A DNA stretch of 64,000 nucleotides from Rhodopseudomonas palustris (GTDB taxonomy: Bacteria; Pseudomonadota; Alphaproteobacteria; Rhizobiales; Xanthobacteraceae), in the NCBI RefSeq assembly GCF_007005445.1, contig NZ_CP041387.1:2232001-2296000 (forward strand), read 5' to 3'. Below are positions 40,310-51,066 of the stretch, in pieces (the first letter of the stretch is position 1; every line of letters begins with the position of its first letter). The translations under genes were made by a program, and so were the position numbers. Below the pieces are notes generated by a model, which searched no databases, was not told the origin of the DNA, and worked only from the letters and a program-made list of their open reading frames with translations.

Positions 40310-40358
40310 GTCTCTGTCTCCCCTGGATCTGATAGTTCTCGTTATGCAGATGGCAGCG

Positions 40359-41810
40359 TCAGCGATCGAGACCGCCGAGCAGGATGTATTTGGTCTCGAC
40401 GTATTCCTCGATGCCGTGGCGCGAGCCCTCGCGGCCGAGGCCGGACTGCTTGACGCCGCCGAACGGCACCACGTCGGCGCCGAGCAGCGCCGAGTTGACG
40501 CCGACCATGCCGGACTCGAGCGCCTCGGCGACGCGGAACACGCGTCCGAGGTCGCGCGCGTAGAAGTACGCTGCCAACCCGAACGGCGAGTCGTTGGCCT
40601 GCGCGATCACGTCGGCTTCGTCGCTGAAGCGATACACCGGCGCGACCGGACCGAAGGTCTCCTCGCGCGTGACGACCATGTCGGCGGTGACGCCGGTGAC
40701 CACGGTCGGTTCGAAGAACGTGCGCCCGAGCGCGTGGCGCTTGCCGCCGAGCACGATGTTGGCGCCCTTGGCGACTGCATCCGCGAGATGATGCTCGACC
40801 TTGGCCACCGCCTCCTTGGTGATCAGCGGCCCCTGGGTGACGCCGTCGTCCAGGCCGTTGCCGACCCGCAATTTGGCGACCTTCGCGGCGAGCTTCTCGA
40901 CGAAGGCGTCGTAGATCTTGTCCTGCGCGTAGATCCGGTTGGCGCAGACGCAGGTCTGCCCCATGTTGCGAAACTTCGAGGCGATCACGCCGTCGACCGC
41001 GGCATCGAGATCGGCGTCGTCGAACACGATGAACGGCGCATTGCCGCCGAGTTCGAGACCGACCTTCTTCACGGTCGAGGCGGCCTGGCGCATCAGGATC
41101 TTGCCGACCTCGGTCGAGCCGGTGAAGCTGATCGCCCGCACCGTCGGATGTTCGGTCCACGCCTTGCCGATCGCCGGCGCATCGCCGGTGACGATGTTGA
41201 GGACGCCGGCCGGAAAGCCGGCGCGCTGCGCCAGCACGCCGAGCGCGAGCGCCGTGAACGGCGTCTCCGGCGCCGGCTTGATCACCACGGTGCAGCCGGC
41301 TGCCAGCGCCGGTGCGACCTTGCGGGTGATCATCGCGGCGGGAAAATTCCACGGCGTGATCGCCGCGACGACGCCGACCGGCTGCCGGATCACCATCGTT
41401 CTGGAATCGGCGCGATGGGACGGGATGGTCTCGCCGTAGATGCGGCGCGCCTCCTCGGCATAGAATTCCACGAACGACGCCGCGTAGTCGATCTCGCCCA
41501 GGGCTTCCGCCAGCGGCTTGCCCTGTTCCTGAGTCAGCAACCGGGCCAGATCGTCACGGTGGGCGACGATCTGATCGAACCAGCCGCGCAGCATCGCTGC
41601 GCGCTCCTTCGCCAGCAGTTTCGACCATTGCCGGAACGCGAGGCCGGCCGCGCGAACCGCTTCCTCGGCCTCGTCGGTGCCGAACCGCGGCACCGCACCG
41701 ATACGATCCCCGGTCGCGGGGTTGTACACCGCGTCGACGGGCTCGCCACACCACTTGCCGCCGATCAGGCAGCGTTCGGCCAACAGGCCCGGATCACTCG
41801 GCATCAGCAT
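40359..41810 (-). CDS. gabD: Succinate-semialdehyde dehydrogenase (NAD(P)+)
   Basis: A 483-residue aldehyde dehydrogenase that oxidises succinate semialdehyde to succinate. The GabD subgroup is supported by PWNFPAAMITRKVAPALAAG, ISFTGSTEVGKILM, the catalytic glutamate in LELGGNAPFIVFDDAD and the nucleophile cysteine in GQTCVCANRIY, plus FGGVKQSGLGREGS near the end. It lies 39 bases after gabT in the same direction. Confidence 0.92.
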   Translation of the reverse strand: MLMPSDPGLLAERCLIGGKWCGEPVDAVYNPATGDRIGAVPRFGTDEAEEAVRAAGLAFRQWSKLLAKERAAMLRGWFDQIVAHRDDLARLLTQEQGKPLAEALGEIDYAASFVEFYAEEARRIYGETIPSHRADSRTMVIRQPVGVVAAITPWNFPAAMITRKVAPALAAGCTVVIKPAPETPFTALALGVLAQRAGFPAGVLNIVTGDAPAIGKAWTEHPTVRAISFTGSTEVGKILMRQAASTVKKVGLELGGNAPFIVFDDADLDAAVDGVIASKFRNMGQTCVCANRIYAQDKIYDAFVEKLAAKVAKLRVGNGLDDGVTQGPLITKEAVAKVEHHLADAVAKGANIVLGGKRHALGRTFFEPTVVTGVTADMVVTREETFGPVAPVYRFSDEADVIAQANDSPFGLAAYFYARDLGRVFRVAEALESGMVGVNSALLGADVVPFGGVKQSGLGREGSRHGIEEYVETKYILLGGLDR

Positions 41811-41849
41811 GTTCGATCATTCCCGTTCGGCGCAGGCGCGCGCCTCCTT

Positions 41850-43124
41850 CTAGGCAGCCAGACAGCGTTCCAGGATCGCCAGGCCCTCGTCGACGATCGC
41901 GTCGGAGGCTGTCAGCGGCACCAGGATTCGGATCGTGTTGGCAGCCGTGCCGCACGACAGCAGGATCAGGCCGTTCTCGTGCGCGAGCTGTGTCACCCGC
42001 TTGGTGGTCTCGGCATCAGGCTCGTTGCCGCCGCGCTGCTTGAGAATGTCGAATGCGACCATCGCGCCCGGCCCGCGTGCCGGCGAGGTCGGCACCAGCG
42101 TGTTGGACAGTGCAAAGCGATCGATCGCCGCCCGCAGCCGATCACCGATCTGGTTCGCACGTGCGATCAGATTTTCCTGCTCGAACACGTCCAGCACCGC
42201 CAGCGCGGCAGCGCAGGCCAGCGGATTACCCGCATAGGTGCCACCGAGGCCACCGGGTTCGGCGGCATCCATGATCGCGGCGCGGCCGATCACGCCCGAC
42301 AGCGGCAGACCGCCGGCGAGGCTCTTGGCGACGCAGACGATATCGGCCTGGACGTCGTAGTGCTCCATCGCGAACATCTTGCCGGTGCGGCCGAAGCCGG
42401 TCTGCACTTCGTCGGCGATCAGCACGATGCCGTTCTCGTCGCACAGCCTCCGCAAGCCCCGCATCAACTCCGGCGGCGCCTGATGGAAACCGCCTTCGCC
42501 CTGCACCGGCTCGATGATGATCGCGGCAACCTGCGAGGCGTCGATATCGGCCTTGAACACGAACGACACGCAACGCAGCGCATCCTCGACCGAGACGTCG
42601 CCGCCCGCGGCAGGAAACGGCACGTGCCAGACGCCAGGAAGCGGCGGACCGAGCGCCTTCTTGTAGGGAATGACCTTGCCGGTCATCGCCGACGCGAACG
42701 CGGTGCGGCCGTGGAAGCCGCCGGTGAAGGCGATCACGCCGGCGCGCCCGGTCGCTGCGCGCGCGATCTTCACGGCGTTCTCGGTCGCCTCCGCACCGGT
42801 GCTGAGCAGGATCGATTTCAGCGGCCCGTTGATCGGCGCCAGTTCGTTCAGCCGCTCGGCGAGCCGGATGTAGCCTTCGTAAGGCGACACCTGAAAGCAA
42901 GTATGCGTGAAGCGGTCGAGCTGAGCGCGGATCGCCGCGACGACATGTGGATGGCAATGGCCGGTGTTGAGCACGGCGATGCCGCCGGCAAAATCCACGT
43001 AGCGCTTACCCTCGACGTCCCAGATCTCGCTATTCAGCGCTCGCTCTGCAAACACCGGCGTGGCCTGGCTGACACCGCGCACCACAGCCGCCTGCCTGCG
43101 CGTCAGCAATTCACTATTCGTCAT
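41850..43124 (-). CDS. gabT: 4-aminobutyrate aminotransferase
   Basis: A 424-residue class III PLP aminotransferase of the GabT type, moving the amino group of GABA (or 5-aminovalerate) to 2-oxoglutarate. Segments are [42 protein letters not shown], the [12 protein letters not shown] motif and the PLP lysine in [13 protein letters not shown]. The ATG at 43124 begins [13 protein letters not shown], a usual GabT start. It heads the catabolic run, immediately downstream of the LysR gene. Confidence 0.92.
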   Translation of the reverse strand: MTNSELLTRRQAAVVRGVSQATPVFAERALNSEIWDVEGKRYVDFAGGIAVLNTGHCHPHVVAAIRAQLDRFTHTCFQVSPYEGYIRLAERLNELAPINGPLKSILLSTGAEATENAVKIARAATGRAGVIAFTGGFHGRTAFASAMTGKVIPYKKALGPPLPGVWHVPFPAAGGDVSVEDALRCVSFVFKADIDASQVAAIIIEPVQGEGGFHQAPPELMRGLRRLCDENGIVLIADEVQTGFGRTGKMFAMEHYDVQADIVCVAKSLAGGLPLSGVIGRAAIMDAAEPGGLGGTYAGNPLACAAALAVLDVFEQENLIARANQIGDRLRAAIDRFALSNTLVPTSPARGPGAMVAFDILKQRGGNEPDAETTKRVTQLAHENGLILLSCGTAANTIRILVPLTASDAIVDEGLAILERCLAA

Positions 43125-43309
43125 CAGCTCTCTCCCGAACTGACGACGACGCTAAAGCGACGAGGAGGACAATCAATCAGCTTGTAAGTTCGATCTGGTG
43201 ACTTCCATGCACCAATCGAAAAATGCTGCACCAATGCGAGCAGGGAGTGGCGCTTTGTTGAGCGAACCGCCCAACCGATGGCCAGACAGCTCTCGGTCGG
43301 CCGCGGCGG

Positions 43310-44200
43310 CTAGATCTCCGTCAGCACGCGCTTCAGCCAATTGCGCAACGCGACGATCTCCGGATCGTCCCACCGTTCTTTCAGAGCAACGAGCTGATAA
43401 GTCTCCATATAAACCGACGAAGTAATCACCTCGACGAGCGCGCCCGAGCGCAGATCTTCCTCGACCAGCACATCGTTTCCAAGCGCGACGCCCTGTCCGA
43501 GCCGTGCCGCTTCAATCGCCAGATGGGCATGCCACAGCCGCTGACCGCGCAGCGGCGGCAGATCGTCGAGGCCCGCGAGTTCGAACCAGCGCGTCCACTG
43601 ATCGGTGGATTCTTCGTGAATCAGCGCGATCTTCGACAGGTCGTCGAGACTCCCGATCGCCGGATAGCGGGCCAGATAGGCCGGGCTCGCAACCGGAAAC
43701 ACCCGCGGACGCACGAGGATCTCGGCCATCAGCGGCCCGCGGGCGTCGATTATGTCGGCATAGACGATCTCGGCATCGGCCTCGCCGCGCGCCAGATCCG
43801 GATGCGTCAAGGTCGGCTGCAGATTCACTTCCCAGTTGCGCGGCGGACCGGTCAGTTCGGGAAGCCTGGACAGCAGCAGCCGATTGGCGATGCCGGGAAT
43901 GCACCAGATGTTCAATGTCGGCAGTGACGACGGACGCGCGCTCGTGGTGGCGCGGGCGATGATGTCGAATGCCTGCGCGATCTGGGTATGAAAGCTCAGC
44001 CCGGCTTCGGTCAGCATCACCCCGCGGCCCTCCCCGCGCACCAGGGCCACGCCGAGGGATTTCTGCAGGTTCTGCAAGTGCCGCGACACGACGGTATGGC
44101 TGACCGCCAGCTCATCGCCCGCGGCGCGAACGCTACCGGTGCGGCCGACCGCTTCGAAGGCGCGCAAGGCGATCAGCGACGGCAAACGACGGCGCATCAT
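43310..44200 (-). CDS. LysR-family regulator of the gab/peptide cluster
   Basis: A 296-residue LysR regulator. The winged helix spans about residues 4-62 (LPSLIALRAFEAVGRTGSV, then ELAVSHTVVSRHLQNLQ), followed by a GcvA-like effector domain. The ATG at 44200 (MMRRRLPSL) gives the family's normal start; a longer frame upstream does not match. It is transcribed in the same direction as gabT, 185 bases upstream, so it probably controls the run 43124-30565. GcvA-like regulators respond to amino acids. Confidence 0.85.
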   Translation of the reverse strand: MMRRRLPSLIALRAFEAVGRTGSVRAAGDELAVSHTVVSRHLQNLQKSLGVALVRGEGRGVMLTEAGLSFHTQIAQAFDIIARATTSARPSSLPTLNIWCIPGIANRLLLSRLPELTGPPRNWEVNLQPTLTHPDLARGEADAEIVYADIIDARGPLMAEILVRPRVFPVASPAYLARYPAIGSLDDLSKIALIHEESTDQWTRWFELAGLDDLPPLRGQRLWHAHLAIEAARLGQGVALGNDVLVEEDLRSGALVEVITSSVYMETYQLVALKERWDDPEIVALRNWLKRVLTEI

Positions 44201-44657
44201 GAGCCTCGCATCGCCCGGGCCACGTAACGACGCATACGCATTTTTGACTTGTTGCCTCCACGCTCTCGTCGCGACCGGGTCATCCCCGATCGAAATTTCG
44301 AACTGCCGACGAAAAAACTCATCCCTCTTGTCGCACGCCGACGCAACCGTCACAAACGCCGGACCTACCCGTCGCCGCGGAGGAGCAGTGTCTCGCCACA
44401 CGATTCGCTCAAATTTGAACAGTGCGGACGGTGCATGAGGCGGACGGGCGGAGAATCCGAACTGGATACGGCAAACCCGCGATCCTCGACAATTTTAGCG
44501 AAACGGTGCGGCACGACCGAGCCGCTTCCGGTTTGTGGACATCAGCCGACGCCGCGCGCTGTCTGCAATCACGACACGTTAAAATTGCGTGCAGCGTCTC
44601 CCGATCACGCTGCAATCGATCCTGCGCGACTGTCGGCCCCTCGTACTGCCGCTGGCT
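44201..44657. other. Intergenic region, no gene seen
   Basis: Between the LysR start and the cydC end. No supported gene. A few A/T-rich symmetrical words (CGAAATTTCG at 44296, CTCAAATTTGAAC near 44408) could be part of the LysR promoter. Confidence 0.4.
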
Positions 44658-46307
44658 TCACCTAACGAGGTCGGGCACCGCTCCGGGATGTGGCGAGACA
44701 TTTCGATGCGAGACGATCAGCAGGCTGCGCCCGCCGCGCAGCCGTTGCACGCCTCGCATCACGTCCGCTGCGGTCGCGTTGTCGAGGCCTTCGGTCGGCT
44801 CGTCCAGGATCAGGATGCGGGCATCGGTGCGCAGCAGGCCGCGCGCGATTGACAGTCGCCGCACCTCGCCGCCCGACAATCTGGCGCCCCCCTCGCCGAC
44901 GTAGGTCTGAAGCTGATCGGGCATCCGCGCCACCGCCTGCTTCAGCCCGGCGCCGTCGAGTGCCGCCCACAGCTCGGCGTCGCTCGCATCCGGCGCGAAG
45001 CTGCGCAGATTGTCGGCGATGGTCGCGGCGAAGATGTGCGGCTGCTGCGGCACCAGCGCGATCACCGACCGCAGATCGGCCAGCGCCAGCCGGCGGATCG
45101 GCACGCCGCCGAGCCGGATCTCGCCGGCATCGGGATCGCGGACACGCACCAACAGATCGATCAGCGTCGACTTGCCGCTACCGCTCGGACCGTCGAGCCG
45201 CCGCTCGCCGCCCTGCGGCAGGACGACATCGGCGGCGCGCAGCGCAGGCGTGGTGCGTCCCGGAAAGGTCAGCGACACCTTGTCGGCGACCAGATCGTAC
45301 GCTTGCGGCAGCGGCGCCGGCTGCGCCGGTTCGTCGACCAGCGGCGCGCGGTCCCACAGCGCGAACAACCGCCGCAATGACACCAGGGTCGCGCCCAGCC
45401 CAGCCGCCGCGACGGGGAGCGGCGCGAACGCTTCGAACGACGCCAGTACCAGTAGCAGGACCAAGGTGAGGTCGGGGCCGCTGAGCGCCGCGCTGCCGAG
45501 CGCCGAGCTACCCACGCCGAGCACGGCGATCACCGCGGCATCGGACGCGGCGCCGAGGCCGATCGCGCCGAGCGCGCTACGCGCCGCGATCGTCCGCTCG
45601 GCGGCGATCCGCCGCGCCAGCAATCCGTCCAGCGCGTCGATACGGCGGCGATCGTCGCCGGTGACCAGCAGCGTCGCCAGCCCGTCGAGATGTTCGGTGG
45701 TGCGGCGGCGCAGCGTCGCGGCCAGCACCGCGTCGCGATCGGCGGCCTTGCGTGTGGCGCGCACCACCAGCGCCGGGCCGATCAGCCCGCCGGCCGCCAG
45801 GATCGCCGCGAGCCCCCACGCCAGCGCGCTCTGGCCGAGCCAGACGACGGCGCCGACCACGACGCCAGCCACCACGATCGCGACCACCGCCGGCGCGGCC
45901 AGCCGCAGGAACACGATCTCCAGCCGGTCGATGTCGAGCTTCAGCCGCGCCGCCACCTCACCCGAGCGCAGATCGGCGAGACCGCCGGGCGCGATCTCAG
46001 CCAGCCGCGCGAACAGCGCGACGCGGGTCGATGCCAGCAGCGCGAAGGTCGCCTCGTGGCTGACGACGCGGTCGAGCCAGCGGCCGCCGGTGCGGACGAT
46101 CGCGGCGAAGCGGATGATCGCCGACGGCGTGAAGTAGTTCATGGTCACACCGGCAGCGCCGGCGACCGCCATCGCGGTGACGAACCAGCCGGCCGTCGCC
46201 ATCAGCGCCAGATTGGCGAAGGTGGTGAGCAGCGAGATCGCGAGCGCACCGAACAGCAGCGGCAGCGAGCCGCGCCACAACCGGACCAGACGGATCAGGT
46301 CACGCAT
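44658..46307 (-). CDS. cydC: Thiol reductant ABC exporter subunit CydC
   Basis: A 549-residue half transporter: an N-terminal six-segment membrane domain and a C-terminal ATPase. The CydCD pair exports glutathione and cysteine to the periplasm and is needed to assemble cytochrome bd. CydC-type landmarks are the early ATAGWFVTAMAVAG and the IIRFAAIVRTGGRWLDRVVSHEATF stretch. The ATPase has [20 protein letters not shown] and ILILDEPTEGLD. The ATG at 46307 has a CGGAG ribosome site and overlaps cydD by eight bases. Confidence 0.9.
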   Translation of the reverse strand: MRDLIRLVRLWRGSLPLLFGALAISLLTTFANLALMATAGWFVTAMAVAGAAGVTMNYFTPSAIIRFAAIVRTGGRWLDRVVSHEATFALLASTRVALFARLAEIAPGGLADLRSGEVAARLKLDIDRLEIVFLRLAAPAVVAIVVAGVVVGAVVWLGQSALAWGLAAILAAGGLIGPALVVRATRKAADRDAVLAATLRRRTTEHLDGLATLLVTGDDRRRIDALDGLLARRIAAERTIAARSALGAIGLGAASDAAVIAVLGVGSSALGSAALSGPDLTLVLLLVLASFEAFAPLPVAAAGLGATLVSLRRLFALWDRAPLVDEPAQPAPLPQAYDLVADKVSLTFPGRTTPALRAADVVLPQGGERRLDGPSGSGKSTLIDLLVRVRDPDAGEIRLGGVPIRRLALADLRSVIALVPQQPHIFAATIADNLRSFAPDASDAELWAALDGAGLKQAVARMPDQLQTYVGEGGARLSGGEVRRLSIARGLLRTDARILILDEPTEGLDNATAADVMRGVQRLRGGRSLLIVSHRNVSPHPGAVPDLVR

Positions 46308-48024
46308 CGGAGCGCTCCGCATCGGATCGGTCGCGCGCGCCTTCGAGGATCTGCGCGGGCCTGCCCTGCGCGGCGACGCGGCCGCGCTCGATCACCACCA
46401 CACGGTCGGCGGCCGCGATGGTCTCGCGCCGGTGCGCGATCGTCAGCACGGTGCGTCCTTCGCGCAGCCGCGCCAGCCCCTGCATCACCACGCGCTGCGC
46501 TTCGGCGTCGAGATGCGCGGTCGGCTCGTCGAACAGCAGCAGCGGCCCGGCGGCGTAGATCGCGCGCGCCAGCGCCAGCCGCTGCGCCTCGCCGCCGGAC
46601 AGATTGGCGCCGCGCTCGGCCAACGGGGTCGCGGCGCCGTCCGGCAGCCGGTCGACCCACGCCGCGGCGTCCGCGGCGCGCAGCGCCTCGCGCAGCGCTG
46701 TATCATCGGTCGTGGCCGCGCGGCCCATCACCACATTGTCGGCGATCGAGCCCTCGAAAAACTGCGGCGTCTGCGCCATCGCCACCAGCGCCCGTCGCCA
46801 CTCCGCCGGATCGATTTCGGACAGCGGCACGCCGTCGATCAGCACCCGGCCGCCGCTCGGCTCGACGAACCGCAGCAGCAGCGCCAGCACCTTGCTCTTG
46901 CCGGCGCCGGACGGGCCGACCAGCGCGACGTGTTCGCCGGCGGCGATGTCGAGGCTGAAGCCGTCGAGCGCAACGCGGCCGTCGGCATGGACGACGCGCA
47001 CGTCGTCGAACCGGATCGCCGGCGGCGCCGCCGCAACGTAACGCCGGCCGGCCGCGGGCGGCGTGTCGAGCAGCGGCGCCAGCTTGTCGAGCGCGGCCAG
47101 CGCTTCCAGCCTGGCGTGGCGGCGCGCGCCGATGTCGCGCAGCGGCGCGAAGAACTCCGGCGCCAGCAGCAGCACGAACAGCCCGGTGGCGAAATCCATC
47201 TCGCCCCACAGCAGCCGGAAGCCGACCGCGATCGCCACGCCGGCGATTGCCGCGGTCGCGACGAATTCCACAACCAGCGCCGACAGGAAGGCGATCCGCA
47301 GCACCGCCATGGTCTCGCGGCCGTAGCGCTCGGCGGCGGCTTTCACCGCGGCGACGGCGCGGTCCGCGGTTCCTGCGAGCTTGCGTTCGGGCAGGCCGCG
47401 GATTTGATCGAGCAGATGACTGCCGAGCCGCGCGAGCCCGGCCCAGCGCTCGCCGCTCGCCCGCTCGGCACCCTGCCCGGCCAGGATCGAGAACCACACC
47501 AGCAGCGGCAGCGCGACGAGCAGGATGCCCGCCGCCAAAAGATCGCGCCACGCCACGATCGCCAGCACCGCGACCGGGACCACCGCGGCGCGCACGATCG
47601 CCGGCTGCCACGCGCGCCACAGCGGCGCCACCGCGTCGAGCGAGTCCGTCAGCAACGCCACCAGTTCTCCCGGCGGATGCTCTCCGAGCCGCACCGGGCC
47701 GAGCGCCGACACTCGCTCCAGCGCCCGCCGAAACAGATGCCGCCTCACCTTGGCGGAAGCCTCGAACGCCGCCCGCTCGGTGAGCCACGCCGCCGCGGCA
47801 CGGAGCAATGCGACGCCGGCGAGCAGAGCCAGCAGCGGCATGATCGCCGGCAGCGCCGCATGGCCGAACACCAAACGGTCGACCGCGATCGCGATCAGTT
47901 GCGCCGTCGCCACCGCCAGCACGCCGCCGACCGCGGCAGCGAACGTCGCAATGCGGGCGTGGCATCCGGCGACCACGCGGAGCGAACGCAGTAGCGCGGC
48001 GGACGGGGCGGAACGTGCAGTCAC
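46300..48024 (-). CDS. cydD: Thiol reductant ABC exporter subunit CydD
   Basis: A 574-residue partner of CydC with membrane domain and ATPase. The stretch FVLLLAPEFFAPLRDIGARRHARLEA is the CydD hallmark, distinguishing it from CydC. The ATPase motifs are GPSGAGKSKVL (with Lys where Thr is usual after GKS), LSGGEAQRL and LLLFDEPTAHLD. It lies 122 bases after cydX and overlaps cydC, completing the cydABX-DC operon. Confidence 0.9.
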   Translation of the reverse strand: MTARSAPSAALLRSLRVVAGCHARIATFAAAVGGVLAVATAQLIAIAVDRLVFGHAALPAIMPLLALLAGVALLRAAAAWLTERAAFEASAKVRRHLFRRALERVSALGPVRLGEHPPGELVALLTDSLDAVAPLWRAWQPAIVRAAVVPVAVLAIVAWRDLLAAGILLVALPLLVWFSILAGQGAERASGERWAGLARLGSHLLDQIRGLPERKLAGTADRAVAAVKAAAERYGRETMAVLRIAFLSALVVEFVATAAIAGVAIAVGFRLLWGEMDFATGLFVLLLAPEFFAPLRDIGARRHARLEALAALDKLAPLLDTPPAAGRRYVAAAPPAIRFDDVRVVHADGRVALDGFSLDIAAGEHVALVGPSGAGKSKVLALLLRFVEPSGGRVLIDGVPLSEIDPAEWRRALVAMAQTPQFFEGSIADNVVMGRAATTDDTALREALRAADAAAWVDRLPDGAATPLAERGANLSGGEAQRLALARAIYAAGPLLLFDEPTAHLDAEAQRVVMQGLARLREGRTVLTIAHRRETIAAADRVVVIERGRVAAQGRPAQILEGARDRSDAERSDA

Positions 48025-48146
48025 GGTGACGGCGCCTCGGTGCGAAAACCCAGTCAGTGAAACCTGGTCAGCGAAACCTGATCATAAGGCGCGAGGCCGG
48101 CGCGTCGATCGCACCGGCCTCGTCCGGATGTCACGCCTTTCGGCTG

Positions 48147-48299
48147 CTAAACGACGCGGTCGGGGATCTGCGAGCCGTCGGGTTGGTCGTGGGTCGGCAC
48201 CGCGACCATCAGACCGTCCTGAAACTCGTACCACATCACGTTGATGACGGCGATCGCCGCAGCGGCGGTGACGCCGAGAATCCAGGCGAAGTACCACAT
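48147..48299 (-). CDS. cydX: Cytochrome bd small subunit CydX
   Basis: A 50-codon gene directly downstream of cydB (12 bases). It begins MWYFAWILGVTAAAA, nearly the same as the first residues of E. coli CydX (MWYFAWILG), then one membrane helix and a 25-residue polar tail ending IPDRVV. A strong GAAGGAGAT ribosome site lies at the proper distance. CydX stabilises the haem centres of the CydAB oxidase. The tail is longer than in E. coli (37 residues). Confidence 0.92.
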   Translation of the reverse strand: MWYFAWILGVTAAAAIAVINVMWYEFQDGLMVAVPTHDQPDGSQIPDRVV

Positions 48300-48311
48300 G
48301 GTCGATCTCCT

Positions 48312-49463
48312 TCAGTAGGCCGAATGGGCGCGGGCTTCGATCTCGCCGGCGGTGACCCTGCCCCACATGTTGGCGTAGCACCACACGGTGTAGGCGAGCA
48401 CGATCGGCAGGAAGATCACCACCGCCCAGAACATCACCGTCAGGGTCAGTTCGCTCGATGCCGCATCCCAGATCGTCAGGCTCGATCGCGGATCGATGCT
48501 CGACGGCATGATGAACGGGAACATCGACAGCCCGGCGGTGCCGATGATGCCGACCATCCCGAACGCGCTGGTGACGAAGGCGAGGCCCGGCCGATGCACG
48601 GCCGACAGCAGCATGGTGAGCAGCGGCGCGATCAGGCCGATCGCCGGAACGATCATCGCCAGCGGCTGCTTGGCGTAGATATCGAGCCAGGCGCCGGGCG
48701 CGCGCACCACTTCCTTGGTGAGCGGGTTCGATGCCGCGCTGTGCGCCGCCTCCTTGACGATGCGATAGCCGTCGATGCCGAGCCACAGCCAGACCCCGGC
48801 CAGCGCGAACGCCACCGCCACGATCGGTGACAGCAGCAGCACGGCCTTGCGGGCGCGATCGGCGACCGCATCGGAGGCGCGAAGCTGCAGCCAGACCCCG
48901 CCGTGCGCGGCGAGCATCGCCAGGCTGATCACGCCGGCGAGCAGCGCGAACGGGTTGAGCAGCGGCAGCAGCGCCGTCAGCAGCGAGCCCTGATAATGGG
49001 CGCGCAGCAGGTCGTCGAGCCGGAACGGCACGCCCTGCAAGAGATTGCCGAAGGCGACGCCGAAGATCAGCGCCGGGATGGTGCCGCCGGCGAACAGTCC
49101 CCAGTCCCAGGCGTTGCGCCAGGTCGGGTTCTCGATCTTGGAGCGATAGTCGAAGCCGACCGGCCGGAAGAACAGCGCGAACAGCACCAGCAGCATTGCC
49201 ATGTAGAAGCCGGAGAACGCGGCGGCGTAGACCGCGGGCCAGGCGGCGAAGATCGCGCCGCCGGCGGTGATGAACCAGACCTGGTTGCCGTCCCAATGCG
49301 GGCCGACCGAGTTGATGGCGATGCGGCGTTCGACGTCCTTGCGGGCGACGAACGGCAGCAAGGTGCCCACCCCCATGTCCATGCCGTCGGTGATGGCGAA
49401 GCCCATCAGCAGCAGGCCGACGAAGATCCACCAGACGAATTTGAGAGTCTCGTAGTCGAGCAT
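48312..49463 (-). CDS. cydB: Cytochrome bd ubiquinol oxidase subunit II
   Basis: A 383-residue integral membrane subunit with about nine helices. Landmarks are MLDYETLKFVWWIFVGLLLMGFAITDGMD at the start, the conserved NSVGPHWDGNQVWFITAGGA and FSGFYMAMLLVLFALFFRPVGFDYRSK, and the last helix VLAYTVWCYANMWGRVT. It starts behind a GGAGGAGA ribosome site, 16 bases after cydA. Confidence 0.96.
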   Translation of the reverse strand: MLDYETLKFVWWIFVGLLLMGFAITDGMDMGVGTLLPFVARKDVERRIAINSVGPHWDGNQVWFITAGGAIFAAWPAVYAAAFSGFYMAMLLVLFALFFRPVGFDYRSKIENPTWRNAWDWGLFAGGTIPALIFGVAFGNLLQGVPFRLDDLLRAHYQGSLLTALLPLLNPFALLAGVISLAMLAAHGGVWLQLRASDAVADRARKAVLLLSPIVAVAFALAGVWLWLGIDGYRIVKEAAHSAASNPLTKEVVRAPGAWLDIYAKQPLAMIVPAIGLIAPLLTMLLSAVHRPGLAFVTSAFGMVGIIGTAGLSMFPFIMPSSIDPRSSLTIWDAASSELTLTVMFWAVVIFLPIVLAYTVWCYANMWGRVTAGEIEARAHSAY

Positions 49464-49479
49464 GATGATCTCCTCCGGC

Positions 49480-51066
49480 TCACACCACAGCCGCGGCGGA
49501 CTTGGCAGCGGTCTTGGCGTCGGCCTCGAAGTGATAGCGTCCGGTACCGAGCGAACTCGGACCGAGCCGGGCGAATTTGAACATCAGGAACAACTCGATC
49601 ACCAGCAGCAGCGTGTAGAAGGCGAGGAAGCCGGTCAGCGAGAAGATCAGGTCGCCCGAGGTCAGGCTCGATGTTGCCAGGAAGGTCGGCAGCACTTCGC
49701 CGATCGCCCATGGCTGCCGGCCGAACTCGGCCACGAACCAACCGGCTTCGGATGCCAGCCACGGCGCCGGGATCAGCAGCACCGTGAACCACAGGAACCA
49801 GCGCCTGCGTTCGAGGCTCTTGTTGGCATTGAACCAGAAGCCCGCCGCGAAGGTGAACAGCATCACGAAGCCGAGGCCGACCATGATGCGGAACGCCCAG
49901 AACAGCGGCCAAACCGTCGGAATGGTCGAGGCCGCGGCAGCCTTGATCTGCTCCGGCGTGGCGTTGGCCGGGTCTTCGACGAACTGCTTCAGCAGCAGGC
50001 CGAAGCCGAGATCCTTGACGTGGGCGTCGAAGGTCTTGCGGGTCTCCGGCGAGGTATCACCGGCGCGGATCTTGGTCATCGCCGCATAGGCGATCTGCCC
50101 GGATTCGATCCGCGCCAGATGCTCGCGTTCGAGATCGGCGAGCCCCTTGACCGGCTTGTCGATCGACCGCGTCGCGATCAGACCGAGCACCGCGGGAATC
50201 TTGACAGCGTCGGCGATCGCCTGGCCGGTCTGGCTCGGGAAGCCGAACAGCGTGAACGCCGCCGGTGCCTTCTCGGTGTGCCATTCGCCCTCGATTGCGG
50301 CCAGCTTGACCTTCTGCACGTCGCCGAGGGTGTAGCCGCTCTCGTCACCAAGCACGATCACCGACAGCGACGACGCCAGGCCGAATCCGACCGCGACCGC
50401 GAACGAACGGCGCGCGAACGCGAGATCCCGCCCCTTCAGGATGTACCAGGCCGAGATGCCCATCACGAACACCGAGGCGGTGACGTAACCCGCCGCCACG
50501 GTGTGAACGAACTTCACCTGCGCCACCGGATTGAGGAACACCTCGGCGAAGCTGGTCATCTCCATCCGCATCGTCTCCGGCGAGAACACCGAGCCGACCG
50601 GGTTCTGCATCCAGCCGTTGGCGATCAGGATCCACAGCGCCGACAGGTTCGATCCGATCGCAGTGAGAAACGTCACCGCCAGATGCTTGCGTTTCGAAAG
50701 CCGGTCCCAGCCGAGGAAGAACAGGCCGATGAAGGTCGATTCCAGGAAGAACGCCATCAGGCCTTCGATCGCCAGCGGCGCGCCGAACACGTCGCCGACA
50801 TAGTGCGAGTAGTACGACCAGTTGGTTCCGAACTCGAACTCCATGGTCAGGCCGGTGGTGACACCGAGGGCGAAGTTGATGCCGAACAACTTGCCCCAGA
50901 ACTTGGTCATGTCCTTGTAGATCTCCTTGCCGGTCATCACGTAGACCGTCTCCATGATGACCAGGAGCCAGGAGAGTCCGAGCGTCAGCGGCACGAACAG
51001 GAAATGATAGAGCGCGGTCGCGGCGAACTGCCAGCGCGACAGTTCTACGAATGTTGAGTCCACCAT
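49480..51066 (-). CDS. cydA: Cytochrome bd ubiquinol oxidase subunit I
   Basis: A 528-residue quinol-oxidising haem subunit. It begins [24 protein letters not shown], with the haem b595/d-type axial histidine near residue 21, then [25 protein letters not shown] and [15 protein letters not shown]. The long insert between residues 255 and 390 ([13 protein letters not shown] onward) is a long-type Q-loop as in E. coli. The ATG at 51066 has GGAAGG 12 bases upstream; the ATG at 51078 touches that site and is less likely. It heads cydABX-DC, giving respiration at low oxygen and resistance to sulfide and NO. Confidence 0.96.
   Translation of the reverse strand: MVDSTFVELSRWQFAATALYHFLFVPLTLGLSWLLVIMETVYVMTGKEIYKDMTKFWGKLFGINFALGVTTGLTMEFEFGTNWSYYSHYVGDVFGAPLAIEGLMAFFLESTFIGLFFLGWDRLSKRKHLAVTFLTAIGSNLSALWILIANGWMQNPVGSVFSPETMRMEMTSFAEVFLNPVAQVKFVHTVAAGYVTASVFVMGISAWYILKGRDLAFARRSFAVAVGFGLASSLSVIVLGDESGYTLGDVQKVKLAAIEGEWHTEKAPAAFTLFGFPSQTGQAIADAVKIPAVLGLIATRSIDKPVKGLADLEREHLARIESGQIAYAAMTKIRAGDTSPETRKTFDAHVKDLGFGLLLKQFVEDPANATPEQIKAAAASTIPTVWPLFWAFRIMVGLGFVMLFTFAAGFWFNANKSLERRRWFLWFTVLLIPAPWLASEAGWFVAEFGRQPWAIGEVLPTFLATSSLTSGDLIFSLTGFLAFYTLLLVIELFLMFKFARLGPSSLGTGRYHFEADAKTAAKSAAAVV

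Noticed and set aside
40236-43187. A 983-codon open frame antisense to gabT and gabD
   Set aside because: Arg-, Asp- and His-rich shadow of two clear genes; no ribosome site or protein-like composition.
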